Made by a program: the position numbers and the translations under genes
Shown here: positions 1 through 11,474 of the stretch, in pieces
Numbering within the stretch: position 1 is the first letter of the stretch
Layout of the letters: each line of letters begins with the position of its first letter
Notes under the pieces: generated by a model
Seen by the model: the letters and a program-made list of their open reading frames with translations, nothing else
What the model was told of the DNA's origin: nothing
Database searches by the model: none
NCBI GenBank assembly: GCA_039720395.1
Contig: JBBPBK010000130.1
Span: 124,001-188,000, forward strand
From: Liquidambar formosana
Lineage: Eukaryota; Streptophyta; Magnoliopsida; Saxifragales; Altingiaceae
DNA: 64,000 nt
Direction: 5' to 3'

Positions 1-374
1 TCCACTTAAAAAATAAATAAATAAAAAGAGGATCTCACAACCTCATAGGTATAATGCTACGAAAGAAAAACTCTTCTCTAACCAATAATACGTAGGCAAA
101 TTTTGAAAGTAGATATGATTAGATGAGATGATATCATCAAACAGTGCATGGTGGACCATTACAGCCAAAACTTAAATGAAATCCTTCCTTCGCCACTGAG
201 CCCTGCCATAGAACTTTTTAGTTGATGCACTCCCGGCCCCATCCGCTTATAGTAGTAATCCAAAATTTTCTCCACAGGATGGTCACAAAAACAATTAGAA
301 TCTATGCATTACTATCGGTTCTATAGCTAGGGCCGGGCAATGTACAAAAGGTTTTAGGCAAATGAGAAGCGGAG
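1..374. other. 3' flank of the polygalacturonase gene
   Basis: AT-rich sequence downstream of the minus-strand polygalacturonase stop codon. It should hold the 3' UTR and polyadenylation region of that gene. I see no other coding signal here; the short reading frames on both strands have no recognisable family features. Confidence 0.5.
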
Positions 375-3194
375 TTATATGCAACTGGGGGGCTTTTGAT
401 TGCCTTGAGAGCCACCATTGACATGAGAGCACGACGATACTGCAGAGCCTCCGCCACCATTATAAGCCAAGTTAATATCATCAAGCCTAATATTCTGGCA
501 AGGCACGCTTTGGCTACATTTCAGACTTACAGCAACTTTGGTACTCGATGTTCCCCAAATGTTCTTGAACATGACGTTGCTGATTTGGACTTTGGAGGGA
601 AACTGTAGACAAGAAAAGAAGGCAGCAGTTTGGTTAAAGAGTTCATTTTCAATGATACAGCTAGCAGTGAAAAAGAACTTTTGGTACAAGCAAAAAGAAC
701 TTTTGGTACAAGCAAGCGAGGCCAACTTAATAGGATAGCAATTGAGACACCTTAGGCCCCAACTCTTGAAGTCCCAACTTATAAAAAAACTCACTTATAA
801 AAAATCTCATTTAAAATTTCATCCTCATGCCCCATTCAAAAAGGCCTCATTTAAAATGTTAGCTTTAGGCCACAATTTGTATTGGGCCACTCCTACAAGC
901 AAGATGAGTTAACCATGCCATTCTATTAGTGTTCTCATCAATTTCATGCAGTTTTTAAGACATGAAATTAGGGTTCCCCAATTCAAGGAGGGATTAAAAA
1001 TTAAGATGGGTTTTAAAGTGACATGGTCACACGTGAAGGTACATGTGAAAACAGTTTGTTTTGCACTGCATGATCGTGTATCATAGGCAAAAAAATAAAT
1101 AAAAATAAAAAACTAAGTTATATCAATGTTCAAACATCAAGGAAGCTAAGTAAGAACTTAATTAATTTACCTCATTATTGCAGGGCGGGTAAGGGCAATA
1201 CTCTTGATCAATGATGATGGGGTTCTCAACATCATTCATGACAATATCTTCGTATGTAAAATCAGAAGCAAATCCAGGCAGAGAGGCAGCCCATGTTTTG
1301 ATCCTTATGCCATTAGTAGTATTCGTAAAAGTGCAGTTTTTCACTGTCAATCCCTTCACAGTCTCTCCATTCTGATACCTCCCAAGGCTCCCCACACTAA
1401 TACCGTGACCAGGCCCGCATTGAACGTCTGAAATGTGGATGTCTTCACTGCCTGGGCTGAAGGAAATGCAGTCATCTCCTGTGCCTATTATCACTTTTGA
1501 GATGTCAATGTGGTGGGAGGTTCCGATATGGATTCCATCGGTGTTTGGACTGTCACCAGGGGCCGATATTCGAATGTGACTGAAATTCATGTGCTCGCAC
1601 GCGAAAAGGTTGAAATGGATGTTTTTGCTGTTGATGGATGTTATGTGATGAATCCTCGAGTTGGTGACAAAATCAAACCTCATTGACTGTTGTTTTTTAG
1701 AACATCACAAGATGTTACATCAATGCATTTGATTCAAAATCATGACATTATTAATAATTTTTTTTTAAAAAAATGGATCTCTCAAATTTGGACAGCTCCT
1801 TGAACTCAATCATGACCCTTTAAAATTATTTTCTTAAATATTTTTGTGGTTTTTTTTCCTTCAAACAAGAAACCTACTATAGCCAACCATTCACCGGGGA
1901 AATAAATGTGAAGAGAAAGCAAAGACCAAGAAATTCATAAAATGGAAACACTAGAAAGAAAAGGAAAATTGGAATTGTGCACAGAAAACTAATTTATTGA
2001 GGTAATACTACCATGTAATGAAATCACTGTGGGGTATTTCAAATCTGGACCCACTTTATAGAATAAAATGGCAGGGGTTGGGGGGATATATTGCATTTAG
2101 GGCGCAAGGTTGATACCCAAAAAAAACAATGCTAAAATTGGGAGAAAATCTTGTATTTGGCGCTTTTTTTGTACAAAATATGGAAAGAAAAAAAAACATG
2201 GAAATTTCTTTATGATATTCTAATGTATGGGTAACTTTTAAAGAAATTTTCAAAATACGATTCAAATATAAACTAGAACATATTTTCTATATCATATACA
2301 TTTTATTTGTTAAAAAAAATGATAAAAAATAAATTAAAAGAGAATGGAAGCAAGAACTTACAACAGGAAGAGGCTTGCAATCTGGAGTCCTGTGGCAATC
2401 ATTGAGGTGCCAAGCCGAAGCTCCTTGGCCGTCTAAGGAACCACCTCCATTCACTGTCAGTCTGTCAATGTATTGGAAAGTAATCCAATGATCATTGAAG
2501 GTCGAATCTTCATCAGTTGGAGCCTTTAAAACCCCTTTGATCACAAAGCTTATCGAATCCTGGCATGGACCCTTGAATTCTACTGCGCCCAACATGTACG
2601 TTCCATGCGGGATCAAAACCCTACTCCTTCCCTCCCATTGACATGCTTCATTCCATGCTTTCAAAAACGCCTTAAAAAAAACATGCAAAAATAGATTAAT
2701 CAATAAGTGAATAATTCCATAGAATTTAACATATTTCTCATAACTAAGTCACATTCGACTGAATCACCTAGGCCTGAAAAAGGCTGAGGAAGACGAATAA
2801 ATAAATTCATAAAGACATTGATATTTTTTTTTTTAATTATTAACAGTTAGGGGTTCCTTAAGCTTTACAGATTTCAATCCAAACTGATTTCCTAACAGCC
2901 TGTATGTATGAGATGTTTGATACACAAAAACAAACGATTGCAAAGAGTCTAAACGATGATATTTGGGAAGCACACTCAAGGCCTCCCCACAGCCGATAAA
3001 TTTAGAGATAGGATTTCACATATTTATTACAAGTTCTATTGAATAAGATTTACCTTAGTGTTATCAGTCTTTCCATTAGCTACTGCACCGTAGTTCACCA
3101 CATTGAAAACCTTGGGTTGAGATTTGGCTTCGGTAACACAAAACAACAAGAACATAAACAAAGCAACCCTTTGAAAAGCTGATCTCAAACCCAT
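375..3194 (-). CDS. Exopolygalacturonase-like glycoside hydrolase family 28 protein
   Basis: Pectin-degrading GH28 enzyme expected to hydrolyse galacturonosyl bonds of polygalacturonan in the cell wall after secretion. Four exons join in frame with GT-AG introns: 3054-3194, 2362-2670, 1171-1686 and 375-602, giving 397 aa, a normal length for the plant family. Residues 1 to about 25 form a hydrophobic signal peptide. The GH28 signatures are all present in exon 3: SPNTDGIHI, GTGDDCIS, GPGHGISVGSLG and GIRIKTW, so the catalytic Asp residues, the His and the RIK substrate-binding site are intact. The wording (KAPTD, FQYIDRLTV, GGGSLDGQG, VNSRIHHITSINSKN-like) is closest to pollen-type exopolygalacturonases, so exo action is inferred from similarity. 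Start chosen because the signal peptide follows it directly and a TATA-like box lies about 90 bp upstream. No frameshift or stop seen; apparently functional. Confidence 0.93.
670..713. repeat. 22-bp tandem duplication in polygalacturonase intron 3
   Basis: Two adjacent identical 22-bp units (670-691 and 692-713) containing AAGAACTTTTGGTACAAGC, lying within the last intron of the polygalacturonase gene, close to its 3' splice site. Confidence 0.8.
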
Positions 3195-3300
3195 CTCTTC
3201 TTCTCCTTCTCCTTCTCCTTCTTCTCCTTCTCCTTCTTCTTTTTCTTTTTCCTTTTCTTGCCCTGCTGAATGTCTTTCTTCTTATATATAATAAAGCAAT
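3195..3300 (-). promoter_or_regulatory. Polygalacturonase 5' leader and TATA box
   Basis: On the minus strand a TATATATAAG box (3281-3290) lies about 90 bp before the ATG at 3194. Between them is a purine-rich GAAGAAGGAGAAGG leader (3195-3250), typical of plant 5' UTRs. The transcription start would be near 3255. Confidence 0.6.
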
Positions 3301-3887
3301 TTTATGGTTGAAAAATGGTATGATACAAAATATTTTTTTTTCCCATTTGGTGATGAATAAGTTTTGGTATGTTTTGACAAATTGCTTGCCATTACATTGT
3401 GACCGATATCTTTCTGCGACAGAAAATTCCTTTGATTATGGTTGGAAGATGGGAAAATTTGAGGATACGAGGAATAAAAGGAGCCCCGCTATAGTCACAG
3501 GTGAAACATCACAGCCATAATCCTTATAACTAGGCCATAAGAGGTGGGAACCACACATGGCACACTCCTTTTTCCAAATCAAATGGTGGGAAATTGGCTG
3601 ACTGTCACACCGATATGGTGTTATGTTCACAGAGGGAGAGATTTTTTTAATTAGTATTAAAACTGATGGAATATAATATTAACTTTCCATGCTTAAGATT
3701 GATCCGAATAAAAATATAGGGGATATTGTAAGATTTCCAACCAAAATTGGGTGGTCTCATTTGGTAGGTTTTTAATGCCTATTATTCAGTTACTATAAAG
3801 GGATTTTTTTTCTATATAGTCTCTGGTAGTCTGGGTGATCGATGACTCAATCCATGGAAGATTTTATTTAACTGGTTAATTAGCTTA
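3301..3887. other. Upstream flank of polygalacturonase, no gene seen
   Basis: AT-rich intergenic DNA upstream of the polygalacturonase TATA box. Short frames on both strands show no family features. Distal promoter elements may be here but none stands out. Confidence 0.4.
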
Positions 3888-3897
3888 TTATTTATTA

Positions 3898-4261
3898 GGG
3901 TAAATTGCAAAAAACCCTCCTGAAGTATGGGGGTCAGCAGATAACCATTTTTATGTTTTAATTTTGTCAATGTGCCTCCTAGTTTAATTGAAAGACAAAA
4001 CCAATCAGCAATGGTCACCCAATTGGCCATGATGTCGCCTAGAATTCCAGTGATTTTGGGCAAAATGGGTTCTTTACGGTATCACGTGCGTAACCATATG
4101 ACTAATATTTGTTAATTTTCATTAATGGCAAGTGACGGTGAGGCACATTAACAAAAATTAAAACATAAGGGAGGCACATTGACAAAATTAAAACATTAGT
4201 GGGGCCGGTTATCTGCTGACCCCCCATACTTTAGGGGCCAGGGGTTATCTGTAATTTACCC
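3898..4261. mobile_element. Fold-back (MITE-like) element, about 364 bp
   Basis: The ends are long imperfect inverted repeats of about 80 bp: the left arm starts GGGTAAATTGCA and contains GGGTCAGCAGATAACC and AATTTTGTCAATGTGCCTCC; the right arm carries the same words in reverse complement and ends AATTTACCC. The right arm also has an internal tandem copy of GAGGCACATT.ACAAAA (about 4139-4200). The flanks TTATTTATTA and TTATCATTAT could be a degenerate 9-10 bp target duplication. No coding capacity. Superfamily not certain; Mutator-like is possible from the duplication length. Confidence 0.65.
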
Positions 4262-4757
4262 TTATCATTATTAGTAGTACGTATTATTATTTTGATATTA
4301 ATTGGGTAGACTTGCCATATTAATGATGTTTTTAAATATTTTAAACTTCCATTATTCTAGTTTGAATGGTAATCTCACATACTTGGCTCCGTGGTACGTA
4401 ATTAGCCATACATCGTGTGGTGACAAAAAAAATAAAAAATAAAAAAATTACCAAAAAGATTTATACTTTGACAGTAACCTAATAGTTTTTTTTTTTTTTT
4501 TTTATATGAACAATTGAACCGTAGCCTAATATTTTTCTTTTTTCTTTTTTTTTTTTTAGAAACGTTCTAAAACATTGTATTAATTGGAGCAGTAAGCCAA
4601 ATCAACAAGAAAACCTAATATTAATCTAAGATTTGATTAAACATTTTTCCCTTCAGTTCAGCTTTGTTTTTTTTACAGTAACCTAATATTAGGTTTTTTT
4701 TTTTTTTTTCCCAGTTCAGCTGATTTAACACAATATTATTAGACCTACTCAGATTTT

Positions 4758-5446
4758 TGTTAGGTTTCCCTCCTTATGGGCTGACCCAACCTTGTGTGTG
4801 TGTGGTGTTCACCACTTGGGCCTTGGGTAAGTAAAATATTAATTAAATAAACAAAAATTAGATCAGTGGAGAGATGAAAAGGCAAATTTTGGAGCTTTTT
4901 GGACACACCTGCTTTGCTTCTGCGTTGGAAGTGCTGAAGCTATTTTCTCTACATAGCTTGTTCATTCTTTTGGCTCAAGTGCTCTTGGCTTTTGTCTTGA
5001 GTAAAACTCTGCACTTTGTTACTGTTTTGGGTGTCTTTTCTCGCTGCATTTGGGGCCATTCTTGTTGCTATACAGTTTGCATTTGTGGAGCTCAAGCTCT
5101 ATCCTATTGGGTGGTTTGGGTATTCTCTATTGCAAGCTTGAAGGCATTTGTTCTACTAATTTGGTGAGGTCTCTCTACTATTGTATTTGCTGAAATTTGT
5201 TGAAATACACCTTCAGGTGTTTGTTTAATTATATTAGAGACCTTATGTCTCTTAGACTTGAACTTTGTTTATAGGGGAGAAATCGACTTCGATCTCGCCC
5301 ATGGATGTACCTCATTTTGAGAGAATCATGTAAATCTTTATGTCCCCATTTTACTTTCTTGCTTGATATATTTTTCAGAAATTTTAATTGCTGCATTTTT
5401 ATTAGCTCTCCTTGATTTCCACTAGAGGGAAGTATTTTTCCCAACA
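4758..5446. mobile_element. Solo LTR of an LTR retrotransposon
   Basis: A 689-bp unit beginning TGTTAGG and ending CCCAACA, flanked on both sides by the perfect 5-bp direct repeat ATTTT (4753-4757 and 5447-5451). TG...CA ends plus a 5-bp target duplication without an internal region are what is left after unequal recombination between the two LTRs of one element. The TGTTAGG/CCAACA termini are common in Copia-type LTRs, but the family is not proven. A 97-codon open frame inside (4874-5167) is low-complexity hydrophobic sequence and is not treated as a gene. Confidence 0.85.
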
Positions 5447-5451
5447 ATTTT

Positions 5452-5800
5452 TTTATATATTCCCTAACATCAACTAGAAGTCTAGAACATACCATAATAC
5501 TTTAATTAAAAAGGCTGTATGCATGTACAAATTAATAGGAAAAGTTATCTATAATCTATTTCTTTTTTCTTTACCAGATGGTAAGAAAATACACATTCAT
5601 ACATATACCTTAACGAAATTGAAATTAAAGTCTACGCAAACCCCACGTCCTTATTAAAATGGGATATGTCTTGAGACCTAAAAACCATTGATAAAAAAGT
5701 TATGTTTAATCGAACTACATTAGATGTGGGTCATGAGGTGTGACCCTCGATCCCCTATTAAAGGGTAGAACAGGAGACAGGCCCACCCCTTAAATAGGTG
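5452..5800. other. Intergenic AT-rich stretch
   Basis: No gene or clear element recognised between the solo LTR and the LINE remnant. Confidence 0.35.
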
Positions 5801-5819
5801 GCGGGCCATCTGGTACGGT

Positions 5820-6095
5820 TTTCCACAACCCTTGTGTTAGGCTAGTAATAACAAAATTAAACGAAACAAAATTCCAAAAAAGCCGGCAGGGAAGGTATGT
5901 GGCAACCTCAGCAATAGGTTGAGCCAAAAAGTCAGCAACTCTATTGCCTTCTAGACGCGATGTTTGCACCATCTGCCGTGCATGCGCATGGCATGGTGCA
6001 TCATAGCGTCTAGTTTGGGTATGTGGCAATAAGTCCAGACGCGATGGATGCACCATGCACGTGCAGTCAATAAGTAGTAGCTGATGACTGCGCAT
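5820..6095 (-). pseudogene. LINE-type RNase H remnant
   Basis: The minus-strand frame 5790-6095 contains QMVQTSRLEGNRVADFLAQ (about 5919-5975), which resembles the C-terminal RNase H motif found in plant non-LTR retrotransposons and their relatives (typically REGNRVADxLA). The upstream catalytic DEDD residues are not recognisable and there is no reverse transcriptase, so this is at most a decayed fragment. Moderate confidence because only one motif supports it. Confidence 0.45.
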
Positions 6096-6178
6096 CCTAT
6101 TTCTAGGATTTCGTCACCATGCACGTGCAGTCAATAAGTAGTAGCTGATGACTGCGCATCCTGTTTCTAGGATTTCGT
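6051..6178. repeat. Tandem repeat, 64-bp unit x 2
   Basis: Two adjacent 64-bp copies (6051-6114 and 6115-6178) beginning CACCATGCACGTGCAGTCAA and ending GGATTTCGT, differing at a single base (CCTATTT versus CCTGTTT). The near identity implies a recent local duplication. Confidence 0.9.
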
Positions 6179-6429
6179 CCAATTCCTTGAATTCACGTAC
6201 CCAAACTTGACCGGCGGTTGCGCGCTCTTGTTTTGAGTTTTGACCATTTAAGCTTGTACCAAGCTTTGTGTTGAAGTCAATACATACTTAATGTTAAACT
6301 TAGGGATTTCAACACATCGGATTCGTTAGGAATTGTGATATAATACATGAACAAGTCTAACCATATTATCATACGCATTGATAAAAGAGGCAAGTATATT
6401 GCATCCAGACTCTCCGCCCGTAATTTTAT

Positions 6430-6800
6430 TTGCACACCCCAATAATTTTTATATATCAAGATTTTATGAAAAATTTAAAAATGTTTTTATAAAAAATTGG
6501 TCATGTGGTTTGCTAAAAGCCATCATTTTTAATAGTTTTACCAAAAAAAAAATTTTCCAAAAACTGTCGTTTAAATGGCTTTTTTTGTCATTTATTGTTT
6601 CTATTTCATTTTTGTCAAAAGCCCACCTAAATGAAAAATTTTGAAAAATTTTTTTCTCGCAAAGTTGTTCAAAATGATTTTTTTAGTGGACTGCATGACT
6701 AATTTTCGTAAAAATCTTTTATATTTTTTTAAAAACTTAATAAAATTAAAATTAATAGATGGTACAAATAAAATTAAAGAATTGCAATAATCGGTGTCTC
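6430..6800. repeat. Dispersed repeat, copy A
   Basis: About 370 bp that aligns in direct orientation with 25815-26165. Shared blocks include AAAATTGGTCA, TCTATTTCATTTTT, AAATTTTGAAAAAATTT-like runs, AAAATCTTTTATATTTTT and AATTAAAAT.AATGG. AT-rich and non-coding. It behaves as a small dispersed element; exact ends are not resolved. Confidence 0.6.
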
Positions 6801-6997
6801 GATAAAATCTATGTCATAGGTCAATTGGTCCACTTGACAACTGTTTTTTTGGCTATGTTGAAGGGATTCCACTCCTAAACTCTAAATTTTACTTGCACCC
6901 CAACTCATCCAAATACTACTAAACCATAAAGGCTGATGGCAAACGAATCCAACAAGTTTATTATGTTTTACATGTATCTAAAAATGTAAATGTGTTT

Positions 6998-7218
6998 ACC
7001 TAAGGGAGTTAGTATAGTTGGTAGGAGAATAGCTTTTCTATTCTATTAACCTAAGTTTGATTCCTCTAGCTTGGAAGTACTCTAAAAATTAATTCATGAA
7101 TGTACTAAGCCAATGTGGGGGAGTGCGCCCTTAAGATCGGCCGAAGATATTTAGTTGAGATGCGCACAAACTGACTTGAACATCCTGACCGTCAAACCCA
7201 ACAAAAAAAAAAAAAAAA
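6998..7218 (+). mobile_element. tRNA-derived SINE with poly-A tail
   Basis: Plus-strand SINE. A box A-like TAGTATAGTTGGTAGGAG lies near 7010-7027, a box B-like GTTTGATTCC follows near 7067-7076, and the element ends in a poly-A tail (7203-7218). The flanks AAAATGTAAATGTGTTT (6981-6997) and AAAATGTAAACATGTTT (7215-7231) match at 15 of 17 positions and look like a slightly decayed target duplication. Its layout resembles the plant Au-type SINE, but the family assignment is inference. Confidence 0.75.
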
Positions 7219-7688
7219 TGTAAACATGTTTCAATGTCATTGTAAAAATGGACTGTCAGCTTTGCTTTTAAATTTTATAATCGAGAGTACAAAATAACAT
7301 TATCAAAATAAATTACAAAGTAATAAAAAAAAAAATCCAAAACAACAAAAAGAATTTCTAGATGGGTTATTCTTCTATCAAAGCTTCTTCTAGGTCTATT
7401 GTTAATTAATGTTGACTTCATCCATATAAAAATTAACCGCCACCTTTGCTTTACCTTCTTTTCTTTTTCCATTTTTTTTTTCTTTTTGTTGTTGTAAATT
7501 ATATAAACAATATAGTCCAAGATCAAAACACGCACACACAAAAAGATAAAAAGCGATATGTACTCCTTCAATCAAAGCTTCTTCTCCGTATTGTTAATGT
7601 TGACTTCCAATATAAAATTACACACTTGACTTAATTTTCTTCTATATATGGTCGAGGGACTTCTATTGTACGGAATGGTACCCTAGAC

Positions 7689-7691
<3 letters not shown>

Positions 7692-7741
<50 letters not shown>
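7692..7741. repeat. (CT)n(AT)n microsatellite
   Basis: A compound dinucleotide repeat, a CT block followed directly by an AT block. Confidence 0.95.
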
Positions 7742-7743
<2 letters not shown>

Positions 7744-7939
7744 TTTTAAAAAAAAATTAATAGAAAAATGCTGGAATTATTCCATTCACATATTAGGCAT
7801 TTAAGATTTTGGGTTAAGTAAATTCATCTTTAAATTGAATTATGTTAAACTTCTTAACTTATTTGTCAATAATTTCACTTGACGCAGTGCTCTATCCTAA
7901 GGCATGTAAGCATTTTTCCTATCTATTTCCTTTTTGGTT

Positions 7940-8030
7940 TTTTTTTTTTAATTTTTTTTTTTTACATTGCAGGGGAGTTGAACACCTTTTTTTTTTTTTA
8001 ACATTGCAGGGGAGTTGAACACTTGAACCC
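7940..8030. repeat. Short duplication between poly-T runs
   Basis: The block ACATTGCAGGGGAGTTGAACAC occurs twice (near 7963-7985 and 8000-8021), each preceded by a poly-T run. It could be a duplicated remnant of a poly-T-ended retroelement. Confidence 0.6.
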
Positions 8031-9571
8031 CAAACAGCGTAACCTATCATATCCCCAACTTACCAGGTGCCATTTGAGTTGCCACTCATTTACCCCAAAC
8101 CCTAGAATGCCATTCTCCCCATCAATCAACTTCCAGTCCAGCCAACCAAGCTTAGAAGGTAACACGCTACACACCATCCCTAGCTGAATTCGATCACCGT
8201 CTTGTTATATAGACTAGTTGGTGCACACGTACGTTGCACGTGAATATTTTTATATTGTAAAATAAATATTCCATCAATAGTATATGAATTTATATTCGGG
8301 CCCGTTTGGCGCAGCTGTAACTTGTAACGAAGTGTTTTTTTGAAAAGATCTATGTAAAGAAGAGGTAATAGTAAAGAAGTTTGATAGTGTTTGGCTGTTG
8401 AGCACATAGAAGAGCTTCTAATGCAAAAAGTGCTTTTTATCTGTTTGGTAACCATCATTGTTGAAGCACTTCTAACCCTGAATTTGACTATAATGCCCTT
8501 TTGTATCACACTACTGAATCACTCAAAATTTGACAATTCTTCACATTAATTTGCTTACAAATAAATACGAGATATCTACATGTAAGTTTTTTCAAATCCA
8601 CATTGGTGTCATTAATATAAGGTGTTCGAAAATATCAATGTTACAAACACCATCAAAAGTATAGAATTATAAAAAGTCACTAACATCAATAATATAAATG
8701 TGTCTAAAATCACCAACATCAAATAAACTAACTTTAAAAAAAATGGATGCCTAAAAAGAATCGCACACCAAACATTTAGCCCCTAATCTGACTAGCAATA
8801 GAATCATGCACTGCTCCCATTTCATTGTCATCTTCCACATCATTTCCAAACAAGTTAATTTTTGATACTCGAAGAGGTACATAATCTTGATTTTCGTCAT
8901 ATACACGAAACTCTTCATCAGCAATTGCTTCCGCCTTATAAAACTGTGTAAAGCCATTGATGCAACAACAATGTCCACTTGTGTATATCATATTCATAGG
9001 GATGCATTTTGGATAGAATTTGCCATCTAGCTTTCAAAACACCAAAGAAACACTCAATTACACTTCTTAACGATAAGTGCGCTTGGTTAAATAACTCTCG
9101 TGGTCCCCTCGCTTGACTACCCTGACGAAAATTTGGGAGGTGGTATCGTTCTCCTTTATATGGTGCTAAATATCCTTTCATATTGGGATACCCCGCATCA
9201 ACAAGGTAATATTCTCCCGGAATTGTTGATAAAGATTCATGAGTTTCAAATATGAAGAGTAAGTCACAAAATAAAATCGAAAGAAAAAAAAAAGCACTCC
9301 CAATAGGTTTAGGAAAATTCAAATCTGGCCTATATACGAAGGGCTTCTAAAAAAATACGAGTGTCATGAGCTGCACCCTCCCAACTAATCCAAACAAATG
9401 TGAAGCACATGTCAAATGAGCAAGCTGCCATCACATTTTGGGTACAATATCCCTTCCGACCAATATATGGAACTTGCTTGTCTATTGGAAGGACTGCTTG
9501 AACGTGGGTCCCATCGATCAATTGCTCCGACGCAGTCTTAATAAAAAAAAATATATTATTTATTCTATATG

Positions 9572-11474
9572 TGTAAGAATTTTTTGGACTCTATAGCTTA
9601 TATTTTATTTAGATTAAGTTCTGAGTTAATTGTGATGATCTTGTAAAAGTGGGACCTATAGATCGAATGGTTTTTTGTCAATTACAGTGAATATGTTTTG
9701 ACCGTTTGATCGAATGTATTTGGTAATATTAGTAGGGTTTTAGTAAATGTGGTGATTTGATTCTATGTGTCTTGACCCATAGGACTTATGATAGGTGAAG
9801 TCCTAGTTGGATTTGGAAACTTAGGGTTAGTGGTTGTCACCCAGCTGCCTATATATTTCATTGTGTTTTGGAACCCTATCATCCAGAAGTTAGGAAGGCT
9901 GGGTGTAGTACCACGGCCATCGTGGTTTTCTATTCTTGCAGGTAGAAGCATCTTTATAGTGATTACGTTTTCGACTTTTACCGGTATCTATATGATCGTG
10001 TTAAAATCAATTACCCGTAGGATGCAAAAAATTTGTATATAGTGGTAGTACGGGTGTCGTACCACAGGATCTGTACTGGGATTATTTTAATTTTGAAAAC
10101 TGAATACTAAAATAATTCACAAAGATGATTTTTGTAGTTTTGAACTCTATGGAATGCAAGTAAAATAAATTTATATTTTCTTCAAGAAAAGAAATACTTA
10201 GGGTCTTGAATTCACCACTAATCTTGTATAAAAATGCTCTTATTATGACGTGTTTCAAGAAGTTATTATTTGGTATGAGCAAGACTCATTGTAGCTACAA
10301 GCCTAATGACATCATCAAGAAAGGTTTATATATTTGTAAATTAGGCATAACTCATCAAAGATATAGCATGAACCGTCTCACCTACTCTACTCTAAACTTA
10401 ATTTGTGAGCACGACTCATCTTGTCTAAGCATGAATCATCTTAATCTCCAAATATATATACAGTGAAAACCATTGCATAACCATTGTATTTAAAATCACG
10501 GAAATTAAACACAATTTGAGATAAAAACACTAAAACCAATTGTATCAATAATACAATCCTCCTAGTTATGCAATCCTCATACACAAATAATCAAATCAAC
10601 AACACAATACAATAAAATACACAATACTTGATTAGGGCTTCATCTACCCCCTAAGACAGAGATTAGTTGGCCATCTAGATAACCAAGAACTAGTCTCTCC
10701 CCTTTGCCACCTTTGTACCTCCTCCTCTTTTTTCTCTCCTTTTCTCCTTTTGTTATGTGAATTCCCTTGGTATTTATAAGAGATGGGGGAAGGATCCAGC
10801 TGATCCCACAAGTTAAAAGCAATGCCCACTTTCTTTGAATTCTTGGATGCCCATGTTCTCACTTTGACAAATGCTGCCAGATTCAGATTTTTGCAAATAA
10901 GTCCACTTCCAGCTCATTTTTGACTTGGAAGACGTTTGAATCAGGAAATGCCATAAACTAAACAATTGTAGCGCTTTAAGTCCTCTTTCTAGAGCCACAA
11001 ATTTCACCCAAATCGGATATGGGAATCACAAGTTATGGCCAGATTACCAAAACTTGGTCAATCTGTCCAGATTTGCTGCTGATTTTGGGATCATGAATTT
11101 CTTTGCCTAACTTTGAATTTCAGCTGCTCAAATCTTCAAAACTGTTGACCCAACTCTTGTTGCAGCTCCATGAAATTTTAGGTAGGTGAGAAACCCATTT
11201 CAAGTTGCATTTATTAGCTTAAGTAGTCCTGATTGTCATCTTTTCTGGTATAAACTCAACAGCCCTGCAATAAATTAAGAACACTTTAAACACACAAAAT
11301 TAAATATAATAAAATAACTAGAAAATATAAATTAGGGAGTAATTTCAATGAATATTTTGTGCTTATAAGTATAGATTATTTATTCAATTATGATTTGCCA
11401 TATCATATAGATCCGATTCATCTTATTTTCGCTTCCGGTTAGTCTAATATTATTTGTTTTAATATTTTCTATCA
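9572..11474 (+). repeat. Left LTR, interrupted
   Basis: Matches the right LTR from 9572 to about 9992 and again from about 11368 to 11474. The intervening 1.37 kb is absent from the right LTR and is a later insertion. Confidence 0.88.
9993..11367. mobile_element. Unclassified insert nested in the left LTR
   Basis: About 1.37 kb separates TTTTACCGGTAT from GTATAGATTATTTATTC in the left LTR, while the right LTR keeps these nearly contiguous, giving an empty reference site. GTAT occurs at both junctions and may be a short target duplication. The insert starts near CTATATGATCGTG, contains GTACGGGTGTCGTACCACAG, and ends near TTTTGTGCTTATAA. No terminal inverted repeats, LTRs or coding domains are evident. 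A truncated or non-autonomous element is likely; the family is unknown. Confidence 0.7.

Noticed and set aside
4874..5167. 97-codon plus-strand frame with hydrophobic composition
   Set aside because: It lies wholly inside the solo LTR and has no domain or homologue that I recognise.
6051..6178. Possible CRISPR-like repeat
   Set aside because: Two directly adjacent units without spacers in a plant genome; a simple tandem duplication.
8292..8300. TTA/TAA target duplication for the PIF element
   Set aside because: The bases next to the inverted ends (TTC on the left, TGA on the right) do not match; the boundary is left approximate.
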